A stretch of 64,000 bases of DNA from Marasmius tenuissimus (Eukaryota; Basidiomycota; Agaricomycetes; Agaricales; Marasmiaceae), in NCBI GenBank assembly GCA_029532415.1, contig JAQOTA010000018.1, forward strand, positions 248,001 through 312,000, written 5' to 3'. Under the pieces are notes generated by a model. It did not search any database. It saw only the letters and a list, made by a program, of their open reading frames with translations, and was not told the origin of the DNA. The translations under genes and the position numbers were made by a program. Shown piece by piece: positions 21,262-33,030 of this stretch (its first letter is position 1; the number at the start of each line of letters is the position of its first letter).

Positions 21262-23383
21262 CTAACTCGACCCACTGGGCGTGATCCTTCCCACAACCTC
21301 CGTGGTCTGTACCCACTCCTGCTTAACTTGTCTCTCAAAAACTACATCAAACGACCTGACGCCCAAGTCTGGCAGTCTCGCTGAGAAGAATGTGTAGCCC
21401 GCCGTAGGAGCCATTGTCGTATCTAACGCGAGATCCACAGTCGAGTATATCGGAAGGAACGGAGGAACGGCCTCCGAAAGCGTAGATGGGTTGAAGGTGA
21501 CGAGGGTGGGGGGGATTGAGGTGACCTGGGACGTTTTTATCTACATGGGGGAGAGAAGAAAACGATGAGGATCGCCACGCATACCCCAGAGAGCCTGAGT
21601 GAAAAGCAACTTACAGCAACACTAATACTCGTAGCAGGCCCTACCCCCGGAAGAAACCCACTTCCACTTCTCACCGGATCGAACAACACTGCGTCCTGAT
21701 CAATCACATAACCTTCCCCACCGTTATCCAGCGTTTTCCTCGTACCATCGCCTTCGGCAATCTCGAACCAAAACTTGGAAATGGATGATGTAGAATTAAT
21801 CGTCGCCTCGAAATGATATGTGGAGGCTGTAATGCCGAGGAATCCAAATCCGTTAGAAATACCCAATCCGCCGTTGGTGGATATAGTTTCTGTTCTGGTA
21901 CTGCTGGAGGAACAGCCCGTTGCGGGACAAGTGTTTGTATTCGTACCCTCGTGGTCGGTCCAGTGGAGGGTAATTTTGCGATTTGGGTTGACATCGAGGG
22001 TCTAATCAAGAGAGAAAAGGAAGCAGTTCAGAAACCCGGAGGCGTTCAAGTAGGACTTGGAACTCACTCGGAGCGTCGTTCTTAGTCTTAAAGTGTTTGA
22101 ACCATCATTTGAGGGGAACAACCTGACCTTGCCGACCTTGTATTCGATAGGTAAAATAGGCTCGGTCAGCTTGACGTCTTTCGGGACTGTGTCGATCATC
22201 CGTTCAATGAGAGATGCACATTCGGTGTCAAAATTGTTGCTCTGAGCGAGTCTGTAGAATAACTAGTAAAGGCGCATTCTGTAGTATAGATTTTTGATTG
22301 TAACTGACCTTTGCATAGTAACATTCCCGTCGCTCGCGAAGATCCTCAAGTCAGAGCGCATCGTCACATCCGGAGTGATAACCAGTGGATTTGGGGTCGT
22401 GTCGTCCAAGTATCCAGTTACCCTATGAACGAAGAAAAATTCCACAAAATGAGAGTAACAGAGAAGCCGGGAAGCTACAACTCACACATCCCGAGTATAT
22501 ACCTTCTTTCCCGTGAACAACCCAAATTCCTCCCCTGGGACGATAGTCGGGAATTCTGCTTTCCTAACACCCCCCAACGCGTGCCCACACGCCACAAGCG
22601 CGATCATTTCAGATTGTGTAAAGCCCTGTCGCTTAAAGTTCTCGATATGTGATTGCAGGTCCTCCTGAGGCTCAGGGACACCTGGAGGTCCGGCAGACGT
22701 TGCGTCGACTCTACCAGCTCGGAAGGGAATGTGCGCGTGAGTAGGTCCGCCGCAGGAAGCGTAGGCAAAAATGGTGCCCATGGCGATTATGTCGGACACT
22801 AAGTATCGGTACAAGGACGCGGAAGTGATCAGTAGGGATGAGAATGGGCAGAGACTTGGAGATGCTCGGAGGCTCACTCGAGACATGTGGTGTTTGGATC
22901 CCGCTAAAGTCTCGCAAGGAGTCTACCATGCCTTTTCCGATGTTCTGAAAAAGGTCAACGAGTCAGTGAACCAGTCGAACTCGAAGATTTTCGGGACCGT
23001 CACCTACCTGTCCACGATCCAGTTCATACCGTATACTACCATCAATTCCACCTTTCCCGTCACCTTGAACATTGTGTGTAGCCATATCATGGTACGCCTT
23101 CAAGAATAGAGGATAGCAAATCAATACACAAGCCGGACAATACGAAGTCCATAGTAGAACTCACCAACCGGATCCACTCCGCCGCCACACTTGTGAAAGA
23201 GTCCCTCGGAGTACAATTGACAGTAAATCCCCCCACAGCGCTACTCTCATAAAGCAAGTTTTCCTCTTGAAAAAGCTGATTATTGTATGGCCATCGTGGG
23301 TTCGAAGTCTGAATGGCCGTCACAGTGCTGCCAGATGCGATGGCGATGGCGATGGCGCTGAAGACGAAAGTCTGGAACCGCAT
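21262..23383 (-). CDS. Secreted haem peroxidase, plant-peroxidase superfamily, 550 residues
   Basis: Exons: 23383-23165, 23097-23008, 22944-22878, 22798-22486, 22422-22309, 22251-22068, 22001-21615, 21540-21262; total 551 codons. A signal peptide (MRFQTFVFSAIAIAIASG) precedes the catalytic part. The distal Arg and His are in EWIRLAYHDMATHN, whose codons are split by intron 1, and the proximal His is in LVACGHALGGV. From about residue 300 to the end follows an extra domain rich in beta-strand and Ser/Thr patterns, so the protein is much longer than a class II peroxidase (about 370) and lacks that class's hallmark Cys pattern. It is probably extracellular and oxidises small substrates with peroxide; the substrate is unknown. 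Confidence 0.8.
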
Positions 23384-24600
23384 CGAGAGTTCTTGCTGGG
23401 AATGGCCAGCAAGATCGGATTGACGATTATGATAGATCAACAGAGGGAGACCTGGAACGAGAAGGGGACACAACCTGGGGACGTGATAGATAGAGGTGGT
23501 CAGCGAGCCGTTTAAGTACTTCGAACACAAGCCTTGAGTATTCAAAAGTTATCAGAGAAACGGCTTCGTCTCCCCGCGAGTATCCGAACCCTGGAAACTA
23601 CTTTTCCCGGTTCCGTGTGCCTTAGTAGGCCATATAGTTTCCGCAGCAAACGAGGAACCAGTTTGAATGAGGGGCTTGATTTGAGTCGTACGCTTTTTGA
23701 ATTGGTCTTCAACGAATAGAAACCACTTAGCACGTTTTCAATGGGGGAGGCCGATTAGTGCGCAGTCTGTTGCTGATACTACTCACATCCCTCTGGTACC
23801 TGTAGGCTGTGAAATTTTTGATCAAGAATTCAGCCCTGGGAGCGTTCGGAGCTTCATCTACGAGTAGACGAGGACTTGGCATATTCAAGGAGAAGAAGGA
23901 AAAACCCATCGAGGGGTGCCACTAGTAGGGTGTATTCACTCGCTCGCGACAGTCGCCTCGCTACTGCGAATGACAAGAACGTTTTCTGTGACAGACGGTT
24001 TTTAGTCTGCCAATGAGGTATTCAGCCGTTTGTCAGACTCACCGTAGCAGCGAAATAGAAGAAACGCTAGTAGCGGTTCGAGTTCAAAAACGGGCGCTTG
24101 CTACTAGGTGAGGTCTCAGTTTCCCACAAGTCAATTCCGAGTCAGCGACCACGATGCCAATTTTTTCTTCTTGCGATTTTCTCCTGCATTCACTCGACAC
24201 GACAACGAAACGATTGCGCGATGCTCGTATTGCATCGAAAAGCTTGAAGAATGCTCTACGCTACCTGCTGCGGCATACTGAAAATTATCTAGATCGGAGG
24301 CCTCCCGCATAATACATTCATTTCTCAATTCTCAAGCGTTCACACTCTCGAAGTTTTCAAGTCTCTGACTGCGAATGTTCCTGCGACTTACCTCTTGAAC
24401 ATGGTCACCTATGGAAAACACCCAGCGTCTGACGACCACACAGACAGACGGATAGGTCGTTGAGAAGCGGAGGTTGAGCCAGTCATGACCTGCAGGTGGA
24501 CTATGTACTGGTACGCACCTCCTTCGAGTAATCGCTCGATATAACGACAGTACGGTCAGGGCATCTATCACGCAAATTCGAACATTGGCAACGGGTCGAA
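23384..24600. other. Intergenic; left edge of duplication block A
   Basis: From 23384 to about 24100 nothing is recognised. From about 24110 the sequence (GAGGTCTCAGTTTCCCACA onward) is closely repeated at about 30760, which places the left edge of the duplicated block here. Short minus-strand frames in this part lack convincing starts. Confidence 0.5.
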
Positions 24601-24673
24601 CGTCTCCTTGAAGTACCAACCCCCCTGGTCGCCCCGACCTTCATCTCAAACATACCCCTTTCCCCAGAAAATC

Positions 24674-24680
24674 TATAAAA
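24674..24680 (+). promoter_or_regulatory. TATA box of small gene A
   Basis: TATAAAA lies 135 bases before the ATG at 24809, within a stretch (CTATAAAAGACTTCC) kept in front of copies B (31428) and C (36390, CTATAAAAGGCTTCC). Conservation in all three copies, at similar distance, supports a real core promoter. Confidence 0.65.
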
Positions 24681-24808
24681 GACTTCCCTCTACCCCAAAA
24701 TTTCCTCGTCAACTCCCACATCCAAACCACTATCATCTCTTGAACAATCTTGCCCACAAACATCTGCTCTGCTCTTCTGCTTCTCGAATGACATTTATCC
24801 AAAACACA

Positions 24809-25189
24809 ATGTCACTCTACTGCCTCTCAACCGCTACAACCTCTACCTCGTCGCTCACGAGCTCGTCGTCTACCCCTGAAACGATTCTCTCGCTATACGA
24901 AAATAGTCAATTTGACTTTGCCTCGCCTCCTTCTGGAGCTGCCTTACCACTCCCCGGCTCTCGCCGCGTCCGCGCTGGGTCATTCAGCGAACAACGAGGT
25001 TACGCTTACGCCATCCAAATCGTCCCAGCCAAGCCTATCGGAGAAGTCAAAATCGCGAAGGGAGAACTCGAACCGCGCGCTGGTACCTTGCCTCGTCGGA
25101 CTCGGAGAAAAACCCAACCTCAACCTCAACCTTCGACGTTTGTGCCTGTTGAAATCAAGGAAAAAGATTTCGATTTAGTTTTCTGTTAG
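24809..25189 (+). CDS. Small basic protein, copy A of a three-copy family (126 residues)
   Basis: Single-exon frame starting at the ATG that aligns with copy C; an ATG 21 bases upstream is another option. The N-terminus is Ser/Thr-rich, then comes a conserved core with FDFASPPSG, LPLPGSRRVRAGSFS, QRGYAY and PAKPIGEVK, a basic PRRTRRK patch, a Gln-Pro run and an acidic end closing in Cys. There is no signal peptide or membrane segment. The strong TATA box suggests regulated, possibly high expression. The family is unknown to me. It travels with a peroxidase gene in blocks A and B. Confidence 0.65.
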   Translation: MSLYCLSTATTSTSSLTSSSSTPETILSLYENSQFDFASPPSGAALPLPGSRRVRAGSFSEQRGYAYAIQIVPAKPIGEVKIAKGELEPRAGTLPRRTRRKTQPQPQPSTFVPVEIKEKDFDLVFC

Positions 25190-26582
25190 GGTGGGAAATC
25201 GAGGAAGAGTTGGATTGAATGAGGGATCGACTCTCATCTCGGGGATGGTCATTGTCGTGCACTCCATATCGTGGCTTATTGCCTTCATCACATCCACTGG
25301 CTCACGATTGCTAGCACCGATGCAATTCAATACGCTGCGCTGGTGTCGTAGTCAGGTCGAACCATACCATCATCGATCCTCCGTGTAGACCACGCCGCGG
25401 CTATAGCCGGGTCTGCGAAAATCGTGCTTTACTTTACTTTGCTACTTGGATCTATGCTTGTTACCAGGCCTACTATACGACTGGTGCGCATGTATGGACC
25501 GGAAGCTCGAGCATAGACCGATAAATACAATTCAATAGGTCTGGACCCACCATATGCTCTGCAACGGAAGATGAATTAGGTTTGCAGGCCATATACTGAA
25601 GCCACCGTGGTTGGAGCGCTGATGGTCGATAGTCCTTCGTAACATGCTCATCGCTTGCTACGCGGACGGTGTTGTGTAGCAACAGGCTCGCCGGGTCAGG
25701 CCACGGTGCGGGGCGACCCTGATGAATTGATCCGTGATTTTATGACAAATGTCGCCGACGTCCATGATCATGACAATGGATACCCACCAACTCGAGCACC
25801 ATTCCGCCGAGCTAGTTGGCACCGGCAAGGTAAGCACTTCCCCAGGAACTTGCCAGGATGTTGCATCGTAATCCGTTATCAGAGATAGTCATGACATTCA
25901 CGATTCAAACACTCAACCAAGGACTGAATTGACAATGCAAAAGACTCATGTTGTACGGTTTCAACTTGAGGACCGACTGATGGCGGGTACCCTTTGGACA
26001 TTGCCGCCGCATGCCACGACTCTCATTCTTCCTTTCCAGTCCCGGCGTGCGGTTACCGTGGCAAATTGGTACCTCTCGGGATCGTCGAAGAAATGTTCCT
26101 GCATCCCCGGCTCGGATGCTTCGGGAGCGGTACCTGCCCGGTCTGGAAATCATACCAATAGCAGAGACTCATCAAGCCCAGGCCATCTTCCACAATCTAT
26201 TTGGTGAGAAGTTTGCATGCAGCTCGCCTCCCTTCGTACTCATGAAAAATAGCAGCGTAGCACAAGTAACTCTCGGGATTATGACATCCTGAATAACAGT
26301 TATGTCCGAGTCGACTCTCACTCCACCGTCGTGGGCATTTTCGAGCAACATCGTACCGTTCGTTTGGTTTATTATATGTAAACAGAACGCCCGGATGATC
26401 GCAGCCTTCATTGGCGGCTTTCTCGTCAGCTAAGACTACCGGATGAGCCTGCAATTTTGGTTTCGCTGGCAGGAATTGTTTATAAGGTATGTGGCTCTCG
26501 CTCTTGATATCGATACCAGCCCTCGAGCTCTCTCTGGACATTCTCTCCTTAGTTCTTTCGGTACTTTCCACCATACACAATC
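25190..26582. other. Non-coding region between small gene A and peroxidase A
   Basis: About 1.4 kb. From about 25,880 to the peroxidase start the sequence is closely matched at 32,340-33,030 in block B, so it is part of the duplicated block and contains the peroxidase promoter. The many short frames on both strands are not shared intact between the two copies and are not called. Confidence 0.5.
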
Positions 26583-28727
26583 ATGCGATTTGCGTACCTG
26601 CTCGCTTTGGCCTCGCTGTCCACCCTTTCCTTAGGTGCTGTCGTCAAGCGTGCAGATTGTGGCGGGGGACGAAGTGCTTCGGACGCCAAAGTACATCCCA
26701 GTTGCTGACCGTCGTCAAGCACCGCATTCTCACATTTCCTGTTCTTTGCAGTGCTGCGTTTGGTACGACGTCCTGGACGACTTACAGGCAGATTTGTGAG
26801 TGGACTACAGGCGGAGCCGCGAACTGTTTTGATGAGACTGACCTTGTTCCCCCCAGATTCCATCCTGAACCTTGTGGTGAGATTATTAATCCCTCTTTTA
26901 TGGTTCACCTTACCAGTTGCTAACACTTGCCTACCAGGTAAAGCCGTTCATGAGGTACGCCTGACTGATTTGCCTCAGTAGTCCCGCTCAGTGAACCTTT
27001 GGTGATCACTTCAGTCGCTTCGTGTGAGTAGGATTTGAAATTGTCTTAGGCAAGAGAGCTTAAAACGAGTTAGCTGTCGTTCCACGATGCCATTGGCTAT
27101 TCGGAGAGTCTTCTCTCTGAAGGGAAATACGGGTAAGTTGACTTTTATTGCTCACGGCAAACTGACTTACCGCCATCATTAGGGGTGGTGGCGCTGGTAC
27201 GAACATACTGCCCGAACTGCCGAGCCACTGACCATGACACGCAAGCAGACGGTTCCATTATCATACACCGGGACGTAGAGCTCGCGTTTCGTATGTGAAA
27301 CCCGTTCATTTGTACCAATCAGGTGCTAACATTTGATACTCACAGCGTTGAACAAGGGTTTGGGTGAGGAACTTTATTATCACCACCCCCTATGTTCTTG
27401 CATTAAATAAACTACAGATTCGATTGTCGATCGCCAGCTCCGGATTGGATTGTCCCACAATATCTCCTACGGAGATCTGTGAGTCCTTCCCGTACAATGA
27501 ACTGCTCCTTCTCAATCCATGGTGCTGTAGCGTCCAGTTCGCCGCGGCCGTAGGGATAACCGATTGCCCGTAAGTTCCGAGTTGTCGTGGTCTGTCCCTG
27601 TATCCCCCGGGACTCAATCGTACTACGCCACCCTAGGGGCTCTCCGCGACTTGAATTTCTGGCTGGCCGCGACAAGGAAACCCAGCCGTCCCCGGAAGGA
27701 ATGCTTCCCGATGCTGCAGCTTCCGTTGATACGGTGAGTGAGGATAGGATGCTCTTTGGAACTCAGCTAATGCGAATTTCTCTCCCAGCTCATCGAGAGA
27801 CACGCTGATGCTGGATTTTCGGCGAATGATATGGTAGACCTTCTGATTGCTCACACGATTGGGGGGCAGGAGCACATCAATCCGTCAACACCGGTGAGAA
27901 ACGCTCCTCTAACATGCACGACCTGGGTTTGACCGATGAACGGCCTCTTACTTTCACTATCAGAACACTCCTTTTGATACCACACAGATGGTCTTTGATA
28001 CCCAATTTTTCATAGAGGTCCGAACGTTCTTCAGTTTTATCTCTCCATAACGCTAACAGAAGGTCTTTTATAGACGTTATTGAATGGTACCAGTCTCCTG
28101 ATCGTTGAAGAAGATTTTACCTATGTACTCCGTTAGGTACTTCCCCGCCATTTGGTGGAATTCAGCCGGGAGAAGCCGTTCCTCCCCTCAACGGAGCCTT
28201 TAGACTTGCCTCCGACCACCTAATTGCACGGGACCCTCGGTAAGACCACCATCCCCCATGTGCAATTTCAACCACTTAAATACGTCTATTGTTCCAGAAC
28301 CGCTTGTCGATGGCAGTCATACGCGAGTACGTTCCAATCTTTTCTCGTTACACGATCGATCGGTAATTGACCCCGTACTCTCGCCCCATTGTAGACGACC
28401 AAGAGCTCATGCGCCAGCGTTTCCGCGCGGTCATGTCAAAGTTGGCCGTCTTGGGACACAACCGCGATGATCTTGTAGACTGTTCCGAGGTCATTCCTGA
28501 GGTCAGGGAGGTTAAGAAGAAACCTTTCCTCCCCGCAGGCAAGACGATGGACCACATCGAAGCTTCCTGCCCAGACACTCCCTTCCCCACCCTTACGGCC
28601 GATTCAGGTATACTTTGTTTTATTCCCTCTTTCGGGACTCGAGGTGCTGACTTAGTTCACAGGACCCGAGACTGCTGTTCACCCCGAGAAGTTGCCGGGG
28701 AAGAACGAGACGAAGGCGTCATTGTGA
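26583..28727 (+). CDS. Class II haem peroxidase, generic type, copy A (369 residues, 19 exons)
   Basis: Exon ends: 26583-26690, 26752-26795, 26857-26876, 26938-26954, 27015-27023, 27074-27132, 27183-27196, 27249-27290, 27346-27363, 27418-27478, 27531-27569, 27637-27733, 27789-27893, 27964-28017, 28074-28086, 28137-28239, 28298-28326, 28395-28607, 28663-28727; exactly 370 codons. A signal peptide (MRFAYLLALASLSTLSLG) leads to the fungal class II fold: CCVWYDVLDDLQ, distal SLRLSFHDAIG, GGGADGSIII, proximal LLIAHTIGGQE, and the C-terminal CPDTPFPTLTAD. The residue six after the proximal His is Glu, where manganese peroxidases have Asp, and the surface Trp of ligninolytic enzymes is absent (MVDLLIAH). 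This matches generic low-redox peroxidases such as the Coprinopsis enzyme rather than lignin or manganese peroxidases. Confidence 0.92.
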
Positions 28728-29487
28728 AGCCTGATAGAGCATGGGTGTAGTAACTGAAGCCGCGAGCCACGGTCAGGACTGAGGCCACCTCCCACTATAC
28801 ATAGATGATAGATTTTCGTCCCTTTTCTTCGTGCTTTGAATTGCTTCCCTCCCTTTTGTACAGTAGAGTGCAATACCCTTTGGTTTTTCGTCCTTTTTGT
28901 CAATTACCTTTCGAACTCATTTACCTCGGATCACTGGTGGCTTTAAGCGTTTGCAGATTGCTTTTCAGCAAGGAGGCGAATGGGTAGTATCATCGTGTAT
29001 GTGATCGCCTGACGACCTGGCGCAGACTCACATCCGTCAGTCTCCTCCATTTCGAAGGTGTTGAGTCGTTGAGTCACTGATTAATGATCATGAATAGTGT
29101 GGTCCTTGTTCTGAACCTCAGAATCCTCCGCCGGTTCACCACAAACATGCACCATCTTGGGACCCGGAATTGGAGCTTTCATGTAGACACCACACCTCAA
29201 TTATAGCACAACACTAGTGGTCTCAAAGGATGATATATGCTAGTCAAGCAGGTTTCATTGCTTTGGTCATAATACGCCGGCTCGACCTTCACTAGTATCA
29301 GTGACCAAGTCTTGAGACTTGAAATGAAATGGGAATTCCGGTTGGCGATTCCAGGATGTGATTGCCGAGGGATTCCAGATGAATACATGCCGACACGAGG
29401 GAGTCACGAGGGTGGCACGACAATGAAGATTTGCCTTGAACCAAACCACCACGTCTGTCATTCTTTCTAGGCATTCCACTTTCTCTC
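28728..29487. other. Spacer between peroxidase A and coiled-coil gene A
   Basis: The 3' flank of peroxidase A to about 28,980 matches block B. From about 29,030 to 29,487 the sequence is related to the region before the coiled-coil genes at 38.6 and 49.1 kb, including a decayed remnant of the Cys-rich unit near 29,110-29,190, and ends with the shared pre-ATG stretch (ACCAAACCACCAC). Confidence 0.5.
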
Positions 29488-30578
29488 ATGTCGTGGTTCC
29501 CAATTCATCGCGGCCTTAGCAACATTTCTAGTACTGGGAAATTGTACGTCGACCTTACCCCCTCGCCGTCCCTTTCCCCTTCTACGCCACCTCATTTCGA
29601 CTTAAAGAAGAAGATGAATAAGGCTCGAGGACGAGTTAGTGACTTACAGAAACAGTTGGAGCGGTCGAACTTGCAACACGCTAAATTGCAGAAAGCATAC
29701 GACGAAATGAAGGGCAAAGCAGACGAGCATGAGAGCCTGAAGAAGCGGAGTCAAGCACTCGAGTCAGAGCACGAACAGCTCAAGACTCAGTTTGACAGCA
29801 CGTCCGCTGAGCTCCAACAACTCAAGGACAGGTACATAGCCCAGCAGCTACTTCTCGATCAGCAAACGAACGAGCTTCAGGAGGCTCAGACGTACCAGAA
29901 CAAGATTCAGCTTTTGGAAACGGAGCACAAACAACTCAAAGCTCATTTCGACAGACAGGCCAAGGACGTTCAGCAACTCATGGAGAAGTACGGAGCCCAG
30001 CAGGCTCTTCTCGACTACCGAACGAGGGAGCTTCAGCTGGCTCAGGCGGATCTGACATCGACACGCTCAGCTTCGGGTATAATCGTTCGACTGGTCGAGT
30101 CGTTGAACTCGGAGATTCTACAAGTCGCATCATCCATCACAGACGCTCTTCCTCTCGATCAGTCTACGCCCGCAGGAGCAGCCGACAAACAGGTGGTAAC
30201 GGCGAAGTATCTGGGGAGCATATTTGGGGAGGAGAAAATTGCCGCCGCCACGTATCATCCGGGCGAAGACGATCTCGACATCATTATCCAGAACGCTCTG
30301 CAGTATCTCATGGTGTCCCATTGTAGAGACTTGATTGAGCGCTGGCATGTTGATCCCGTGGTTTCCAAGTTTCTGAAGGAGATGTACCGACACATTCGAA
30401 AGAATACTAATAGTAAGTGCGGTCGCAATTCTTCGTTTCTCCCTCGTTGACCGGCTTCATAGATCCCTTATCTGTGGCTGGCCGTTGGCGGACAATGACG
30501 AAAGCTGAAACGAAGTATGGGCGTTATGACCAGGTCGAGAACTACGCAAGGACTTGCATCATTGAAAGTGCTCCTTGA
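29488..30578 (+). CDS. Coiled-coil family protein, copy A, C-terminally truncated
   Basis: Exon 1 29488-30412, intron 30413-30462 (GTAAGT ... CATAG), exon 2 30463-30578; 346 residues. After a Pro/Ser-rich start the protein is a long coiled coil with two 52-residue units of the family repeat, then the shared domain (SGIIVRLVESLNSEILQVAS, KYLGSIFGEE, DDLDIIIQNALQYLM). Exon 2 begins with the conserved VAGRWRTMTKAE but joins directly to the last bases of the full-length exon (GTGCTCCTTGATACGGC), so about 370 bases are deleted and a stop follows at once. Copies at 38.6 and 49.1 kb are complete, so A has lost most of its C-terminal domain and may be a pseudogene. Confidence 0.7.
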
Positions 30579-31557
30579 TACGGCGTTTGAAAGGTGGTGA
30601 TGTTTACTACAAGGCTAAACGCGTTATCACATACGTACTACCCAAACTCTTTTTGCACCGTTACGTTCTGCTCTGATGGAACTTGAAGATGAAGCCCAGA
30701 TGAGAAAGCGGTACGAGTTGAAGGATGAGCGCTTGAGCGCTTGTTACCAGGCATGGAGGTCTCAGTTTCCCACAGGTCAATTCTGAGTCAACGGCAACGA
30801 GGCCGGTTTCTCCCCCTGCAACTTTCTCCTGTTTTCACTCGACACAACAACAAAACGACTGCACGATGCTGGGGACGCATAGAAAAGCTTGAAGAATGCT
30901 CTATGCCACCTGCTGCTGCATATCGAAAATTATCCTAATCAGGAGCTCTCGCACTCAATCCTCATCTCTCAAGCGTTCAGGCTCTCAAAGTTTCCAAGTC
31001 TCCAACTGCGAATATCTACGTGGCAAGAATCCGTAGTTTCTGGGATTGCAACGAAGGCCGAAAAGGATCAAAACCATTCCGGCTACCAATACTGGTCTTT
31101 ACTGGTCATCGTGAAATTTGAACAAGCAATAGAATATCTCATAAGCACAACCATAGGCCCCTGCGAGTCACCTCTTGAACATGGCCACATGAAAAAAAGA
31201 CACAGCGCTCGATGACCACGTAGACAGAGGGAAAGTTTGTTGAAAGGTGGAGGCTGAGCCGGTCATGACCTGTAGGCGGACTACTGGTACGCAAACGAAA
31301 ATGGCTCCTTCGAATAACCACTTGATATAGCTTCCGAACGGTCAGGGCCTTCATCGCGCAAATAATGAACAACGCGTCGAACGTACCACGACTTTCATCT
31401 CAAACACACCCCTTTTCTCACAAAATCTATAAAAGACTTCCCTCTACCCCAAAATCTCCTCGTCAACTCTTACATCCAAACCACTATCATCTCTTAAACA
31501 ACTCTACTCACAAACCACATCTGCTCTACTCCTACAGCGACATCTATCCCAAACACA
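30579..31557. other. Left part of duplication block B
   Basis: Begins with the 3' flank of coiled-coil A, then from about 30,760 repeats the region upstream of small gene A (24.1-24.8 kb), including the TATA box at 31428-31434. No other gene is supported. Confidence 0.5.
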
Positions 31558-31938
31558 ATGTCGTTTTACAACCTCCCGACCGTTACATCCTTCACCTCAT
31601 CGCTCACGAGCTCGTCGTCTACCCCTGAAACGATTCTCTCGCTATACGAAAATAGTCAATTTGACTTTGCCTCTCCTCCTTCTGGAGCTGCCTTACCACT
31701 CCCCGGTTCTCGCCGTGTCCGCACTGGGTCATTCAGCGAACAACGAGGCTATACTTATACCATCTAAATCGTCCCAGCCAAGCCTATTGGAGAAGTCAAA
31801 ATTGCGAAGGGAGAACTCGAACCGCGCGCTGGTACCTTGCCTCGTCGGACTCGGAGAAAACCCCAACCTCAACCTCAACCTTCGACGTTTGTACCTAATG
31901 AAATCATGGAAAGGAAATTCACGCCGGATGTTTGCTAG
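31558..31938 (+). pseudogene. Small basic protein, copy B, with a nonsense mutation
   Basis: Aligns with copy A over its whole length, with the same ATG context and TATA box. A TAA stop at 31765-31767 replaces the Gln codon of the conserved QIVPAKPIGE segment (CAA to TAA, a single C-to-T change). The frame stays open after the stop to a TAG at 31936-31938 with the same basic and Gln-Pro segments, so the mutation is recent or the truncated 69-residue product is used. Confidence 0.75.
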
Positions 31939-33030
31939 GGTGGAACATTGAGGAAGAGTTGGACTGGAGAAGGGATTGGCCCTCATCTCGGGATTCGGGA
32001 ACGGCCATCGTCATTCCTTCCATATCATGGCTTTGTCTCCATCATATCTTCTGGTTCAGCTAAGCACCTATACAGTGTATCACGCTACGTTGGTGTCGTC
32101 GTATTCAGATCGAAACATACCATCGTTGATATACTGGTGAGAGCGCATCGTGGCTATAGGCGGGTTCTCAAGCCATCTTTCGCTTTACTTGTCGCCATTT
32201 GAATATATGCTTGTTATGAGATTTACTATACAAGTGGATTTGTGACTTTGTATTCACGGTGGATATCAAGCTTTTCGACTCTGAGTTTGACTTGTACGCC
32301 ATGCGCGAAGGTCTTCGTTGTCAGAGATGCTACCAGCTGCATGGCATGGCATTCATGAAACACACAATCAGGTATTGAATCAAGAATGCAAAACTTGGCT
32401 TGTGTTGTACTATTACGACTTGAGGACAAACTGATGACAGGTTCCCTTCAGACATTGCCAACGCATGCCACGACTCTCATTCTTCCTTTCTAGGCTTCGG
32501 CGTGCGGTTACCGTGCCAAATTAGCATCTTTCGGGTCGTCGACGAAATGTTCCTGCATCCCCGGCTCGGATGTTTCGGGAGCAATCCCTGCCGGGTCTGG
32601 AAATCATGCCAATATCAGAGCTTCATCAAGCCCAGGTCACCCCGCACAATCTATTTGGTGGGAAGCTCGCATGCAACTCGCCTCCCTTTGCACTCATGGA
32701 AGCATCAGCTAGCGTAAGTAACTCTCGGGATTATGACATTCTGAGTAGCAGGTCTGTCCGAGTCCAGTTTCACTCCACCGTCATGGGCAATTTTAAGCAA
32801 CGTCGTACTGTTCGTAGGGCTTAATATAGACAGAGCTCCCGGATGATTACAGCCCTCATTAACGGCTTTCTTGTCGACTAGGACTACCGGATGAGCCCGC
32901 AATCTTGGTTTTGCCGGCAAGAAATGTTTATAAGGTGTGTGGCTCTCGCTCTTGATATCGGTACCAGCCCTCGAGCTCTCTCTGGACATCCTCTCCTGGG
33001 TTCTTGCAGTATTTTTCACCAGATACAATG
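31939..33030. other. Non-coding region between small gene B and peroxidase B
   Basis: Duplicate of the 25.2-26.6 kb region, somewhat shorter. Its last 690 bases match the peroxidase A upstream region closely and hold the peroxidase B promoter. No gene is called. Confidence 0.5.

Noticed and set aside
26197..26926. Minus-strand frames before peroxidase A (and the like at 32.7-33.1 kb)
   Set aside because: They lie over the promoter and first exons of the peroxidases; the paired frames are not kept intact in both copies.
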